Below, piece by piece: positions 27,501 through 42,500 of a stretch of DNA of 64,000 nucleotides. Within the stretch, counting starts at the first letter, position 1, and each line of letters begins with the position of its first letter. Origin of the DNA: Mytilus californianus. Taxonomy: Eukaryota > Mollusca > Bivalvia > Mytilida > Mytilidae. Location: assembly GCF_021869535.1 (NCBI RefSeq), contig NW_026262734.1, positions 109,403,088-109,467,087 on the forward strand, in the 5' to 3' direction. The notes below the pieces were generated by a model. It was not told the origin of the DNA. It saw only the letters and a program-made list of their open reading frames with translations, and searched no databases. Position numbers and translations under genes: made by a program.

Positions 27501-30500
27501 TTACTACACGGAGGCGGGAGATACAGAAGGGACATTCAAAATGCATGAGTCGATTAGAAACCGACAAAACCATAGCGTAAATAGAAAATTTACCATAAGA
27601 TAGACAACTGTCTACAAAACAAAACATATTAATTAATGTAACTGACCAGCATGAATCCCACACTGGATGGTGATTGTAGTCGCTCCAGAAAGGTAAGCAG
27701 TGCATGGTCCATATGTTGAACCGGTTGTGTTGCCCATGGTAACAATATATAACGATAAGTCTTACTAGTGTTAGATTGTGTGGCAATCATTAATTGAGAG
27801 CAGTAATGTGGATCCGACAACTGAATAAAATCAGAAGTAATCTGTAACATAGATATTCAACATCCCCAACGGAATTTTGAGTGATTGCTGAAAAATATTT
27901 GTCAATAAAAGGATAATGCCGAAATTTGTATTTGAATCAGAATAGTGTTTTACGCAATTTGAATGGTTCCTTTCTGACGGAATATACTTGAATCTACGTT
28001 TAAAATTAGTTTTAAGAAGAAGAAAAAACCGGACAAAATGTCAATCTGTTAAAAAGGAGGAATACTAGTTTCAAGGGTAGATAAGTCAAATATTTATTTG
28101 CATTACTGCAAGGGGGAAAGAGACTTAGATTGTATGTACCTTATCAGATCTTTAAAACGTTTTTAGTTTCTATTCAGTAATTATAATACAAACCTAATAC
28201 AGATATGTTTGTGTAATACATATGAATATAAATAAATATGGAAACTTGGGTCTACTGCCTTGTCCAAAGTACTACAAAGTCAATGTTGACTAGTTTTATT
28301 AAAATCTTCCAAAGTAAAATATAGTTTCTTGAATTTTTATTTTTAGTTTAGCATAACACGTAGAAATATACAGTTGAAAATTTATTTAAATCGATTGAAA
28401 GAGAATTAAGACAGGTATTCACGACTGATATGTCCTGATTATTTTAATGTTACAGACATTATGTTTTGTAAAACTATTGATATCTGGACAAGAACTATTC
28501 CCATTTGGTCACACATTACATTCTAATTATCCAAATGAAATGCCGAGATGCCTTTTTTTTTATCTGTTAGAAAATATATTCTACCTCCCGATTAGCTCTG
28601 ATATTATCTATAGGGATATACCATGTGGTGTTGTAAGATTTGTTGCAGCATCCTCAAGTTCAATGTCAACGTTCATTGTTCATTGTACGTGATAACTATC
28701 ATTTAAGAAGAATGTGGTATACGTGAATAAGCACAGCGAACAAACATCCTAAATATCTGAAACTTATCGAAAAGAGAACAAAGATGATCATGCATCACAC
28801 AAATTAAACGTTATGAATAAACTGAATGAAAAGGACATCATGTTTGCACCTGTCCTAAGTCAGGAACCTGATGTTCTGGTTGTCGTTTGTTGATGTGGTT
28901 CATAAGTGTTTCTCGTTTCTCGTCTTTTATATATATTAGACCGTTGGTTTTCCTGTTTGAATGGTTTTACACTAGTGATTTTTGGGGCCCTTTATAGCTT
29001 GGTGTTCGGTGTGAGCCAAGGCTCCGTGTTAAGGACCGTACTTTGACCTATAATGGTTTACTTTTACAAATTGTGACTTGGATGGAGAGTTCTCTCATTG
29101 GCACTCATACCACATCTTCTTATATCTATATAGCTAAATTCGGTACCACTTTGTCAAATAACAGGTACATTATAAGTGGAGATGGGACAATCAACATCTG
29201 TTATAAGACAGCCATGTATATAAAAGAGAAGATTTGGTATAATTGCCAATGAGACAAATCTCCACAAGAGACCGAATGACACAGAAATTAACAGCTATAG
29301 GTCAACGTACGGCCTTCAGCAAAGCCCATACCGCATAATCAGCTATAAAAGGCCACGAAATCACAAATGTAAAACAATTTAAACGAGAAAACTAACGGCC
29401 TAATTAATGTACAAAAAAAATGAACGATAAAGAAATATGTAACACAGCAACAAACCACAACCACTGAATGTCTATCTTAATTTTACTTTGTTTATTTCAA
29501 TCATATTAGGCAATACAACTATCGTTATACAACTGTTTAATACATTGTTACACTTCAAAGATGCTTTCGAATGATTATCTGGTAATAAATTGCTGTCAAA
29601 ATTAATGCATTAGTTACATTATTTGTAGATTGCATAATTTTGTTCGTTGATTCAAGTAGTTCTTTTTTAACGATCGACATATTATATGTACTTGTATAAA
29701 TAGGAATTACTCTCCTATAAATGCTTCCTCTATTTTCTGAAAGTTTTAGAAATATAAGTTATTGAATTGAAAAAAAACTGAGTTGTTTTATTTAATGTAG
29801 GGATTTATCGAACAACAAACTTACAAGCGTACCTGATGCTGTTTTCAGGAACAATGTGATATTGGTTTCTTTGTAAGTTAAAATAACTGTAATTTTGTGA
29901 GTATGTTTGCTGAAATGATAGTATTAAACTATTGAATAATTTGTTATCCTTATATTTTGATCCAACTTTGGCATTGTAAACCTTTTCCCTGGTAATTGCT
30001 GGTTGTTTTGTACCGATCATATAAGCTCTATGAAGACAAATTTTATATATCAATTGGACGGTAATCACAGTGCCATGTATACTGCTGCAAGCGAAATTTG
30101 TTATGCCTGAAATAGCACAAAGTAATTAACAACACTCATACAAATGGTGGATCACAACAATGAGTATCAACATTTAAAACACTTAAATTATATCGTTTTT
30201 AATTCCCTGTTTCCTTTGTGTGATAATCGTCCAAACAATAAAAAAAATTAAAATATATTTATTATATTTCTGTGCAGTATAGTCTATACTATACGATCTG
30301 GTACTTATGAAATTTGCTTGTTTGTCCTTTTTACAGACTTCTATATCTATTTTATTTTCATATAGTTTTCTATAAAAATTACCAACTAGCAGATTTATTA
30401 TTTAATAAATTGCTGTCAGAATTAACGAGTAAGTATTTGTAAGTACTTTAAGTACTTCCTCTATTTTCTGTAAGTTTTCGAAATGTCATTTAATTGAGAG

Positions 30501-33500
30501 AAAAATAACACTGATTAGTTTTATTCAATGTAGGGAGTTAGTGAACAACAATCTAACCATCGTACCTGATGATGTTTTCAAGAACAATCTGGCATTGTCA
30601 TATTTGTAAGTAAAAGATAACTGTAATCATGTTAGTGTGTTTACTGTCATGACAGTATTTCCCTTACAAAGAATTTGTTATCTTAATCTTTTGATTCAAC
30701 TTCAACAATATGTTATACCGAACATATAAGCTCTATCATGTGTCTATGGAGACAAATTAAATATAACGATCTAACATTAATCACTTCTTACATAAACCGA
30801 TTACATGGAATTGCATGATTAAATGTGCATATTTTTCATTAATTTTACAACAAAACCAATCAATGAAAATAAAGTTTGAACATAAATGTAAAAATACTGA
30901 CCAGTTTGTTATTACACGGAGGAGGGAAGTAACAATCAATTCGATCATGTTTCTCATGATAAAGGACAGCGATAAGTCTTACTAGTTTTCGATAATGTGG
31001 TAATGGAGACTATATGATAGGATTCTACACCGACAACTGAAGCATGAAGGTAGTATTATGTGGTTTAGATAATCCATAAAGATTAACAAACTTATAATGA
31101 TATATGCAAAATGTTCGAAGAAGTGACTTCAACTTTGCTACTTTGAACCCTTATTTGATAGCTTCTTTGAAAGCTGTTACACTCTTTTTTTAAAAATTTG
31201 TCTAAATGTCGTATAATTTTTTTATTAACTGCATTTAGATATAAAAAAAAGAGTTTAATGATTTGGAAAGAGTTTGCTTGACACATTTGACTGACCCAGC
31301 AATACAACGCGTGCTAGGTTGTTTGTGAAAAGTAAAATCGCAAAAATACTGAACTCCGAGGAAAATTCAAAATTGAAAGTCCCTAATCAAATGGCAAAAT
31401 CAAAAGCTCAAAATCATCAAACGAAAGGACAACAACTGTCATATTCCTGACTTGGTACAGGCATTTTCTTGTGTAGAAAATGGTGGATTGAACCTGTGAG
31501 AGCACTTATATCATGATGGTATCCAATACAGTGAAAGGAGATTCAAATCAACATCTTAAAAATTGAAAGGAATTAAAAACAAGATTGATGTTTTTTTCTT
31601 TATTATGATTTGAGAAGAACTATGCTGAGTGTCAAAGGAAATTGTCAAAACACAATAACTTCTTCAAACAGTTTACGCAATATAAAATTAAACACTCAGC
31701 AAACATTTTGCTGATATCTACACACAACAAAAGTCACAGCCTGCTATTATGTTTTGTTAAAACACAACAATGCTACAAATATTGATATTTGATAGAATTT
31801 GAAAATCGAAATCTATATCTTAATTATGGCAACAGTACATGCAGTTGCGCTATGTTCACGTCTCTCTCGGTATTTCTTTGAAAATATACGACATATAAGA
31901 AGTCTTAGATAATTGAGATTATATCTGACATGCTTTTTCAGTCTAGCTCATGACGCTAAAGCATTTTCTTGCGATTAGGCACTATACGACCGGATCCACA
32001 ATTATAATTAAAAACAAAATTAGTGCAAGTTTCGCCCTAGTATTTATTCAAATTTGGTTTTCGGTAAATAGTTATCGTTATGATTTTTCTAATTCAAGGA
32101 GTTACCAGCCTTTTGTCAATACAAAATATTGTTTGGTTTTTTTCTGCAAATTTGTTCGAAGTTTGTACGATTTATCTTTTTATATCTGCTGTTGATTTTT
32201 GTTTAAGGTCACTGAATTCATGTTCAAGACTCATAATTTCTCGAAAAACACTTATTAACAATCTTTTGCTGTAATTCATGGGTATAATATGACAGCACAT
32301 TATTTCAGTTATAAATCAAATTGTATTTCATATGTCATTTCAAACAGTATCATCATCTTCTGGTAACTTTGATGTTTAAGTGATTGGTCAAATTTGCGTA
32401 ACAAAGATTACTTTACGCTGTTCCTGAATCCTTTTTAATCCGTTGTAATATTTCAGAGATGATGTCAAAATTAAAAAAGATATGAAAAAAAGTTGTGAAG
32501 CGCGACAACCGATTCAATTTTGTTTACTGTGGATATGCACAAATACTCTCTGTGTTCGGATTGATACCAGTGGATACTTTAATCTTTTTGTATTTATATT
32601 TTATATTTTTTTCTTTATATTATTAATATTTACATTTTTAAAAGAGACATACGTGGGAACACTTTGACGAACTTGCCACTTAATCTGTTCTCCTCTACCG
32701 TTGATATGGAACAATTGTAAGTATTGTCTATCAAAGCTATCAAATGTCAAGCTGACTTGTTCGTTATTACACGGAAACTGGAGATACAATAGCGAAAATA
32801 GAAAAAATCTACCTGAAGATAGCAAAGTGTCTACAAAGCAATAAATACAAATAATATAACGGACCGACATGAACCCTACACTGGGTGGTAATGTAGTCGA
32901 TAAGAACAGGTAAGCAGTATATGGCCCATATGTAGAACCGGTCGAGTTGCCCGTGGTAAGCGACAATGATAAGTATTACTAATGTTAGATTATGTTACAA
33001 TCAAGACTAAAGGACCATATTGTGGTTCAGACAACTGAAGCGTATCATTAGTCATCTGTGACATAGATATTCCAGAACAATTAACAAACTTACGATGACA
33101 TCTGTACAATCTTCGAAGAGATTACTCTTTTGGCCCATTATATTATAGTTTCCTCGAAAGCAGTAACTCTAAAACCATATGATATTAACGCATGCTCTTG
33201 AATATCGTTTAAACTCGCAGATGTAAACTTTATATGAAACGCTGCTGAAATGTTGATACAAAGAAAAGGAAGCAGCACAGTAGAACCTTGAAATCAATTC
33301 TCTTGATTTACAGTTTTATTACCAACAATCCTTATAATATATAAATGTTACTCAAGTTCGATAAAATAGATGTTTTGACATAGTCACCAAATTGTGAATT
33401 ATTTAGTGAGAGGAAATCGTCTGTATAGAGTAACCGGACGTTAAAAGATAACGTTAGCTTCTTTTTGTTATTCTGTACGACATACTACTCATTTTAATCA

Positions 33501-36500
33501 CATCACATCGAAAGAGGAGAACAGTTAGTTCTCATATGAATCCTAGTTTTAAGAAAAAACAAAGCCGCAAAACTACTCAATCTATAAAAAGGAGGAATAC
33601 TAGTTGTAAAGGTAGATAAGTCAAATATTCATTTTCAGTACTGATATGGGGAAATATACTTAGATTGTATTGTCCCATCAGGTCTTAAGAAAGTTTAGTT
33701 TCTATTCATATCGCGAAAAAGGTAGGTTGTTTCACATTAACCTTGAAATCTGGTATTAAATGATGATATAAAAGAAGAAGGCCTACATTGTACCATGTAA
33801 TGTAGGAAGATAAAATGAGAAACTGAAGGGGTCCAATGTCTAAAAGTTGTGTAAATGATTGATCTACTTCAATACGATACAAATGATTTAATGATACTTC
33901 AAACGGATAGTTTGTTAGAAATACTTTCAGATTTAAGATAAACGGAATAATTTAGGAAAATATCATATAACTTGTTAACCTAAATATAGTTCAAAACATT
34001 CCACACAATGATATAGTCAATAAAATTAGAAATCACTTGAGAACAAGATATAAAGACATTTAAATAAGAGTATGTTGTATAGACAAAGTCAAGACAAGAA
34101 GTTAGAAATTATTTATAACATAATTAATACCGATCGGAGCACTTGTTTTTGTTGGGGTTCGTGTTGCTCAGTCATCAGTTTTCAATGTTTTCTGTTGTGT
34201 GCTATTATTTGTCTGTTTTTCTTTCTTCTATTTTACCCATGGCGTTGTTAGTTTGTTTTCGACTTATGAGTTTGAATGTCCCTTTAATATATTTCGCCTC
34301 TCTTTTAATAATGATCGTAGTTGTTTTAAAATAGGCAAATGAAATAACAGTTCCATCTATTAAAGTTGACAGAACACGAAAAAGACACAATCTTTTTCAC
34401 AGCATTTTCACAATTTATTTTAGATGATTTGCAAAAAAAAACCACTGTGCTTACTTATACCAAAGATATACAACTAAAGAAGACCCTTGTTAAACTTAAA
34501 ACGAACGTCCAACAAAAATCCTAATAGATACTTAATACTGATATGTTTGTTAAATGAATAGGACGATAACTAAATATGGAAAGTCTACTGCCTTATCTAA
34601 AGTACTACAAATGCAAGGTTAAATAGTTATATTATAATAATATAGGGTAAAATATAGTTCCATGATCATTACTTTTATTTTGTTATAAAGGGAAAATATA
34701 TACGGTTATTATTTTTTTCCCGTGAAATAGAATTCAGTCATATCGGAACGACTGATATATCCTGAGTACTTAATTGTTACATTTATTGTGTTTTGTAAAA
34801 CAATTGATATTTGGACAAGAACTATTCAAAATATGGACACACATTAATTCCAATTATTTAAATGACATACAGCCCTTGGATGGTGTAAACTTTCCAAAAA
34901 AATGCGTATAGTGTAATGGTGTATGGCATATGGTGCAATGGTAGAAGGTGTATGGTGCTATGGTGTATGGTGTAAGGGGAATGGTGTAATGGTGTAACGT
35001 GCGATCGGGAATGGCGTGAATGAATGGTGTACGACATTTAAAACTATGCAAAATATTGATAAGAACTGATTTTTAATTTTATACATTAATTTACAATATT
35101 GTCATCAAAATTCGTTTTTTAAAACAAATAAATAATTTTGTAGTCGCACACTTTCTTTGACATTAATTTGCATTATGATGTAAAGTGTAAGGTGTGTGGT
35201 GCAAAGGTGTAAAGTGTATGGTGTAATGGCACAGGGTGTATGGTGTATTGGTGTATGGTGAATGGTGTAATGGGGTATGGTGTTAGTGGGAAGTTTACAC
35301 CATACTGTACCGTGATGCCTTCATATTTTTCTCTGTTTGAAACATGTTGGAAAATATATATTACCTCGAGATTAGCTCTTATATCAAAAATAGGGATATT
35401 ACACTCCTATGCGGTGTTATATAATATAGTTTACTGTTGTAAGATATTTTTCAGCATCTTAAACTTAAAAATGAACGTTCAGAGTACGTGATAATATGAT
35501 TTAAGTAACATGTGGTTAACGTGAATAAGCACATCGACCAAACATAAACAAATTCGAAAATATATATCGACAAAAAAATAAACAATCTTCAAATAGAGTA
35601 ATAGTCATGCATCGAACAAAGAAATGTTATGAAATAAATTAAATACAAATGTCAACTACCTGCAATCAACACTAGTTTGTCAAGTAACAAGCGCATTATG
35701 AGAGGACATTATACAACAATCATCTATTATAAGACAACTAAATAATGTTAAAGTTGTCCATTGTAATTTTGATTTTGGTTTATTAAAATCATATTATGCA
35801 ATAAAACATCGTTATAAAACTGCTAACTACATCTTTTCATCATGTATTATCTTTTGAATGAAGATCTGGTGATAAATTACTGTTAGAATTAATACGTAGG
35901 TTGCTGTAAAATAATGTTTTGATTGCCTGAATTTGTATTTTGGTTTAATTAGTTCTTCCTTAACTGTCTACACATTCTATGTACTTGTCTCTGAGAATTT
36001 CATTCTTATAAGTACTTTGTAAGCTCGTCTGGCCCTATGGGCCAAGTAATCTTTGTCATCACTTGGCGTCCGCCATCGTCCGTTAACTAACAAAAATCTT
36101 CTCCTCTGAAACTACTGGGCCAAATTTAACAAAACTTGGCCAAATCATCATGGGGTATCTAGTTTTAAAAACGTATCCGATGACCCGGCCAACCAACCAC
36201 GATGGCCGTCATGGCTAAAAATAAAGCATAGGGGTAAAATGTATATTCTGGCTTGTATCTCTGAAATCAAAGCATTTAGAGCAAATCTGACAGGGATAAA
36301 GTTGTTCAACAGGTCAAGATCTATCTGCCCTGAAATTTTCAGACAAATCAGACAACTTGTAGTTGGGTTGCTGCCCCTGAATTGGTAATTTTAAGGTCAT
36401 TTTGCAGCTTTTGGTTATTATCTTGAGTATTATTATAGATAGAGATAAACTGTAAACAGCAATAATGTTAAGCAAAGTAAGATCTACAAATAAGTCAAAT

Positions 36501-39500
36501 GACCAAAATGGTCAATTGACCCCTTAAGGTGTTATTGCCCTTGATAGTCAATTTTTAACAATGTAGTAAATGTTTGTAATCTTAAATAAAAATCTTCTCC
36601 TCTGAAACTACTGAGACAAATGTAATCAAACTTGGCCACAATTATGATTAGGGTATCTAGTTTCAAACATTTAACCGATGACCCCGCCTACCAACCAACA
36701 TGGCCGACATGGCTAAAAATAGAACATTAGGGGAAAATGCAGATGTTGGCTTATATCTCTGAAACTTAAGCATTTAGAGTAAATCTGACAGGGGTACAAA
36801 TTTTCATCAGGTTAATATCTATCTGCCTTGAAATTTTCAGACAAATCAGACATTTTTTATTTGGATTGCTGACCCTGAATTGGTGATTTTAAGGAAATTT
36901 TGCAGCTTTTGGTTATTATCAATGATGTTCAGGAAAGTAAGATCTACAAATTAGTCAACAGAAACAAAAATGGTCAAATGACCAATTAAGGAGTTATTGC
37001 CCTTTATATTCAATTTTTAACATTTTTTTGTAAATGTTTGTAATCTTTTACAAAAATCGTCTCCTCTGAAACTACTGAGACAAATTTAACCAAACTTGGC
37101 CACAATCATTATTAGGGTATCTACTTTTTAAAAATGTGTCCGATGACCCCACTTACCAACCATGGCTGACATGGTTAAAATAGAACATAGGGGTACAATA
37201 CAAGTTTTGTCTCTTATTTCAAATTATAAATTAGAAAATGCCTGTACCAAATCAGGAATATTACAGTTGTTATCCATTTGTTTGATGTGTTTGAGCTTTT
37301 GATTTTGCCATTTTATAAGGGACTCTCCGTTTTGAATTTTCCTCAGAGTTTGGTATTTTTGTGATTTTACTTTTTTCTGAAAGGAGCAAAAATATTCAGA
37401 ATAAAGAGCTCTACCAATTGTCATTATATATCAAAACTGTTATACAAATTCGTATAAGAGTTATCGCCCATAAATGACAAATTCTACCTTTTTTTCATTT
37501 CTGCCCATTATCATGAAAACTATGATATTTAGAGAGAATCGTTTTTTTTTCCGTTATGCCTTATATGATTGAAATTTTAATAGATAAATAAACACTTTAA
37601 ATCACAATCAGGATCAGCAAGGGAAGATCTATTAAAAAGTCAAATTTTGCCGATATAGTTGGTAAACTGTCAAACTTCATTAGAATGATTGCCCTTAAAT
37701 GAGGATTTGTTTACCCTCTTTTGTGTTTTGAGCAAAAACCAAAGAAGATAGAGAGAAACTAAACAGACTAAAAGATCGGTAATATAAGATCAACAAAACA
37801 GAGATTTTTGTCACGAACTCTATTCTCGTCTACAATATTGGAGAGTGTCCTTTGCTTGTTATGCACATAGATCAAGATGAGCGACATAGGCTCTTTAGAG
37901 CCTCTAGTTCAATTTTCTGTAAGTTTTTGACATCGAAGACATTGAAAAATTAGCTTGTTTTATTTCAATTTAGAGATTTGTCGAACAACAATCTAATTAG
38001 CGTACTTGATGCTGTTTTCTGGAACAATGTTGCATTGCAATATTTGTAAGTAAAACATAATTTCAATCGTATGAGTATGTTTGATAACAGGACAGTTATA
38101 GTAGAAAACAGTTTAAAAGAGTATCGATACTCTCAAAGTAAAACCCTGTTGATAAGAGTATCGATATTCTCAAGGTAGAAAACTGTTTAAAAGCATATCG
38201 ATACTCTGTCAGAAGAAAACTTTCTCGAGATTATTTAAAGTCTAGAGGTTGCAGAACTGCTTCTAGAACAATGCCACTCCTGGATACATTATTTTACTGG
38301 AGTATTCTAATGTTGGACGAATGAAAGGCTTATTTGAGTATCTATACTCTAAAAAAAAGGTTACAAAAAATATTAACCCTTACCGTGCGGGGGCCGTAAT
38401 ATAACGGTCGTACCCAAAAATTTGGCTCCAATGGCTGTCCATACTTTTGGAGGTTAACTTTATGTCATTTATTTCGAATTGTACGCAGTAAACTCAATCT
38501 TACTCTATTCTTTGTCAAGTTTCTCAGTTTTAATGTTCATTTTTGAGTTAAAATACGAACTTCAAAATTGAAATCGGATAAAACTGTGTTTTTTGGAAGT
38601 GGTGGGCTTCCCTTCGATGTCTGACACACGAAGTTCAGAAGCCGCAAATAGTATAAACCCGCGGTAAAATTACTACTGATCGTGATTGTTATTGAAATAC
38701 GCCTTAGAAACGGCTGCTTCTGGTAGCAGGTCCAGTTTAAGTCAAAAATCGCAAAAAATCGAAGAAATTTCTGATTTTTTGTCAAAATTACCTTCTTTAG
38801 ATTGCTGTACCCAGATCAGTTTTACTCCAAACTGTCGTGTTCATTGGGGTCCACTTTACATGCAGACTACAGATGGATACATCTATCCACATCCCACGGT
38901 CTTCCAGATCAAGAAATAGGACGAAAAATCGTCAAAACTTTGTTGGCAAATTATCGCCCATCCAACCCCCACCTCCTCCCCCAACCACCCCGCCCCATGA
39001 TCCCCTTCTTTACCTTTAATGGAATTAATATGCATCAACAGCATTGTACAGCTCATTTGCATGTAATTTGTATATTTTGGACTTTTTCTGAAAACAATTC
39101 AACATGGTAAGGGTTAATATCTATGCTGGTAGAAATAATTTTTTTTCAGTTTTAGTTCCAATTGGGATTTGTTTTCATCGTATTTGGGGCCAAAATTGAT
39201 TATCAAGGCCTCCAGATAAACTGGTTTGCTCAAAAACACTTAAATTTATTTTTATTTTTTTGTGTCTTGAGGAAGAAGAGCTATAGCTAAAGTAGCGATA
39301 CTCTGTGGTATTATGATTGTAAAATTACAATACTAGACAGTAGTCTTGAACTCAAGATATAGAGGAATCGCAAACGACAAAGAGTGTCAATACTTTTTAG
39401 ATAATCAGTAACAACAAATTACAGAGGAAGTAAACGTATTAAATAAAGAGGAGGAAATATGTTATATACAAACTGAAGTAATCGTATTTGAGTATCACTT

Positions 39501-42500
39501 GAGAAAAACCTTATGATTTACATTGCATTGATGATTCTTTTGATATTAAATGTCCCTGTTGTACAAATCAATGTTCTTATTCTTTATGTAAAAAGCTAAT
39601 ATACAGTGATTTGACACGTATTAAGTGGAAAATATCAAAACAAGGCCAAAATGGGAAGTATTGTTTTTCCCTTTTTTTTATTTTATCGTGTTAAAAATGA
39701 ATTACTCTCCTATAGGTTCTTCCTCTGTTTTCTGTAAGTGATTGAAATCAAAGACAATTACATGTAAAAAACTGACCTGATTTTTATTTTAATGTAGGGA
39801 TATTTCTAACAACAATCTAACTAGCATACCTGTAGCTGTTTTCAAGAACAATGTGGCATTGGAAAAACTGTAAGTAAAACATACCTGTAATCATGTTAGT
39901 ACGTCTTTTGACTATATTATGTACTAAATAAAGAATTTGTAATACTCATCTTTTGATTCATCTTTAGAATTGCAAACCATTCTCCTGGTCATTGCTGTTT
40001 TTTTTTCTCTCCTGAAAATATAAGCTCTATAAAAACACCTTAAGTAATGCACTTAATTCATCACCTCTGATTTGAACCGTTTACATTGAATTGCATGATT
40101 TATTGCGCATGTTTTTGATTAATTCTAAATTAAAACCGGTTGATGAAAAGAAAGTTTGAACATAAAAGTAAAAATACTGACCAGTTCGTTACTACACGTA
40201 GGCGGGATACACAAAAGGGACAATCAAAATGCATGAGTCGATTAGAAACCGACTAAACCACAGTGTAAATAGAAAAATGTACCACACGATAGACAACTAT
40301 TTACAATTCAATACACATAAACAATGTAAATGACCGACATGAACCCAACACTGGAGGGTGATTGCAGTTGCTCCGGACAGGTAAGTAGTGTATGGTCCAT
40401 ATGTTGAACCGGTCGTGCTGCCCAGGTTAAGAGACAATGATTATTCCTACTAGTGTTAGATCATTTGACAATACGATTATAGGACAGGATTGTGACGCAG
40501 ACAACTGAAGCATATCAGTAGTGACTGTGACACAGATCAACTAACAAACTCATGATGTATTTTCAAAGAGAGTACTTTAGCTTTACTTCTCTTCATTCAT
40601 TATTTCTAGCTTCCTCGGAAGCATTAACTCTCTTTTCAAAAACGTTTGATATTAACGCAAGCTATTGCATATCGGTTAAACACGATAATATATACTATAT
40701 ATGAAACGCTGCTGAAATGTAGCTACATAGAGACATCACCGTTTAAAGCTGAAATGATTTCTCTTGTTTTAAAGTTTTATTATCAACAATCCTTATTATT
40801 TCTTAATGTTAGTCAATATAAAACTGAGAATGGAAATGGGGAATGTGTCAAAAAGACAACAACCCGACCATAGATCAGACAACAGCCGAAGGCCACCAAT
40901 GGGTCTTCAATGCAGCGAGAAACTCCCGCACACGGAGGCGTCCTTCAGCTGGCCCCTAAACAAATATGTATACTAGTTCAGTGATAATGGACGTCATACT
41001 AAACTTCAAATTATACACAAGAAACTAAAATTAAAAATGATACAAGACTAACAAAGGCCAGAGGCTCCTGACTTGGGATGGGCGCAAAATTGCGGCGGGG
41101 TTAAACATGTTTTTTGAGATCTCAACCCTCTCCCTATACCTCTAGCCAATGTAGAAAAAACAAACGTACAACAGTACGCACAGTAAAACTCAGTTCAAGA
41201 GAAGTCCGAGTCCGATGTCAGAATAGGAAACAAAAGAAAATAAACAAAATGACAATAATACATAAATAACAACAGACTACTAGCAGTTACTGACATGCCA
41301 GCTCAAGACCTCAATTAAACTAATTGAAAGACTATGTCTTCATCATATGAATATCAGGCACAATCCCTCCTGTTAGGGGTTTAGTATTATACCGTCATAA
41401 AATATATGAGAAAAACATAACCCGTGTCATGCCAACAACTGGTTTTATAATAAATATGTTTAATTCCGATGCAAAGACCCTATAAGTGAACCAATATTAA
41501 AGCCAAAATATGCAATCTTTAATGACCTGACAACAGTATCGTAACTATATCGCTTCTTAATAAGTCTGTTTAAAGGTTTTGTTAGCTTTTGAGGTGAATA
41601 CTGAAATTTTTGTGCTTTGTAAAGAATATTACCATAAAAGATTGGATGTGAAATACCCGAACAAAAAGATGTCTGCATGTTGAGTTATATTTACGAATGA
41701 TGTCCTTATACCGATGATAACATTTAGTAAATGTTTTGACTAGTTTATGATATCGAAAACCCTGGTGTAATAATTTTTCAGTAATACATAAATTTCTCTC
41801 GCTAAAATCTAATACGTTGTTGCATACACGAGCGAATCGTACAAGTTGAGATATATAAACACCATAAGATGGTGACAAGGGAACGTCACCATCTAAAAAT
41901 GGATAATTAACGATAGGAAATGAAAAATCATCTCTTTTATCATAATTTTTTGTATTAAGCTTCCCGTTAATGATATAGATATCAAGATCGAGGAAAGGAC
42001 AGTGGTCATTGTTAGTATTAGCTTTATTTAAAGTAAGTTCAACAGGATACATTTCTTTAGTATACATACTGAAGTCGTCATTATTGAGAGCCAATATATC
42101 ATCCAAATATCTAAAAGTATTGTTAAATTTTTGTATCAGATGTTGTTTCGATGGGTCTTTGCTGATTTTAGTCATAGTATTGTAACTCATAACAATACAA
42201 AAACAGGTCCGCAATAAGTGGTGCACAGTTACTCCCCATTGGAATTCCGACAACTTGACGATATACGGAATCTCCAAAGCGAACAAAAATGTTATCAAGT
42301 AAAAATTCAAGGGCAGATATAGTATCAATATATGCATGCAATTTATCAAGTACTTCCAACGAGTTTTTGACAGTCCAAAAGTAGTTAATTCCACTATTTT
42401 CAAAGGCCTTATTTGAACAATTTATTATCAGGTTTTTGATTGTACTAAGTGTACTAGTAAGTTGAATAGACAATTTAGTAGTTGAACAATGACTTGAAGA

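Noticed and set aside
38686..39110. Overlapping frames including a Pro-rich one
   Set aside because: All lie inside the TTAA-flanked MITE and none resembles a transposase.
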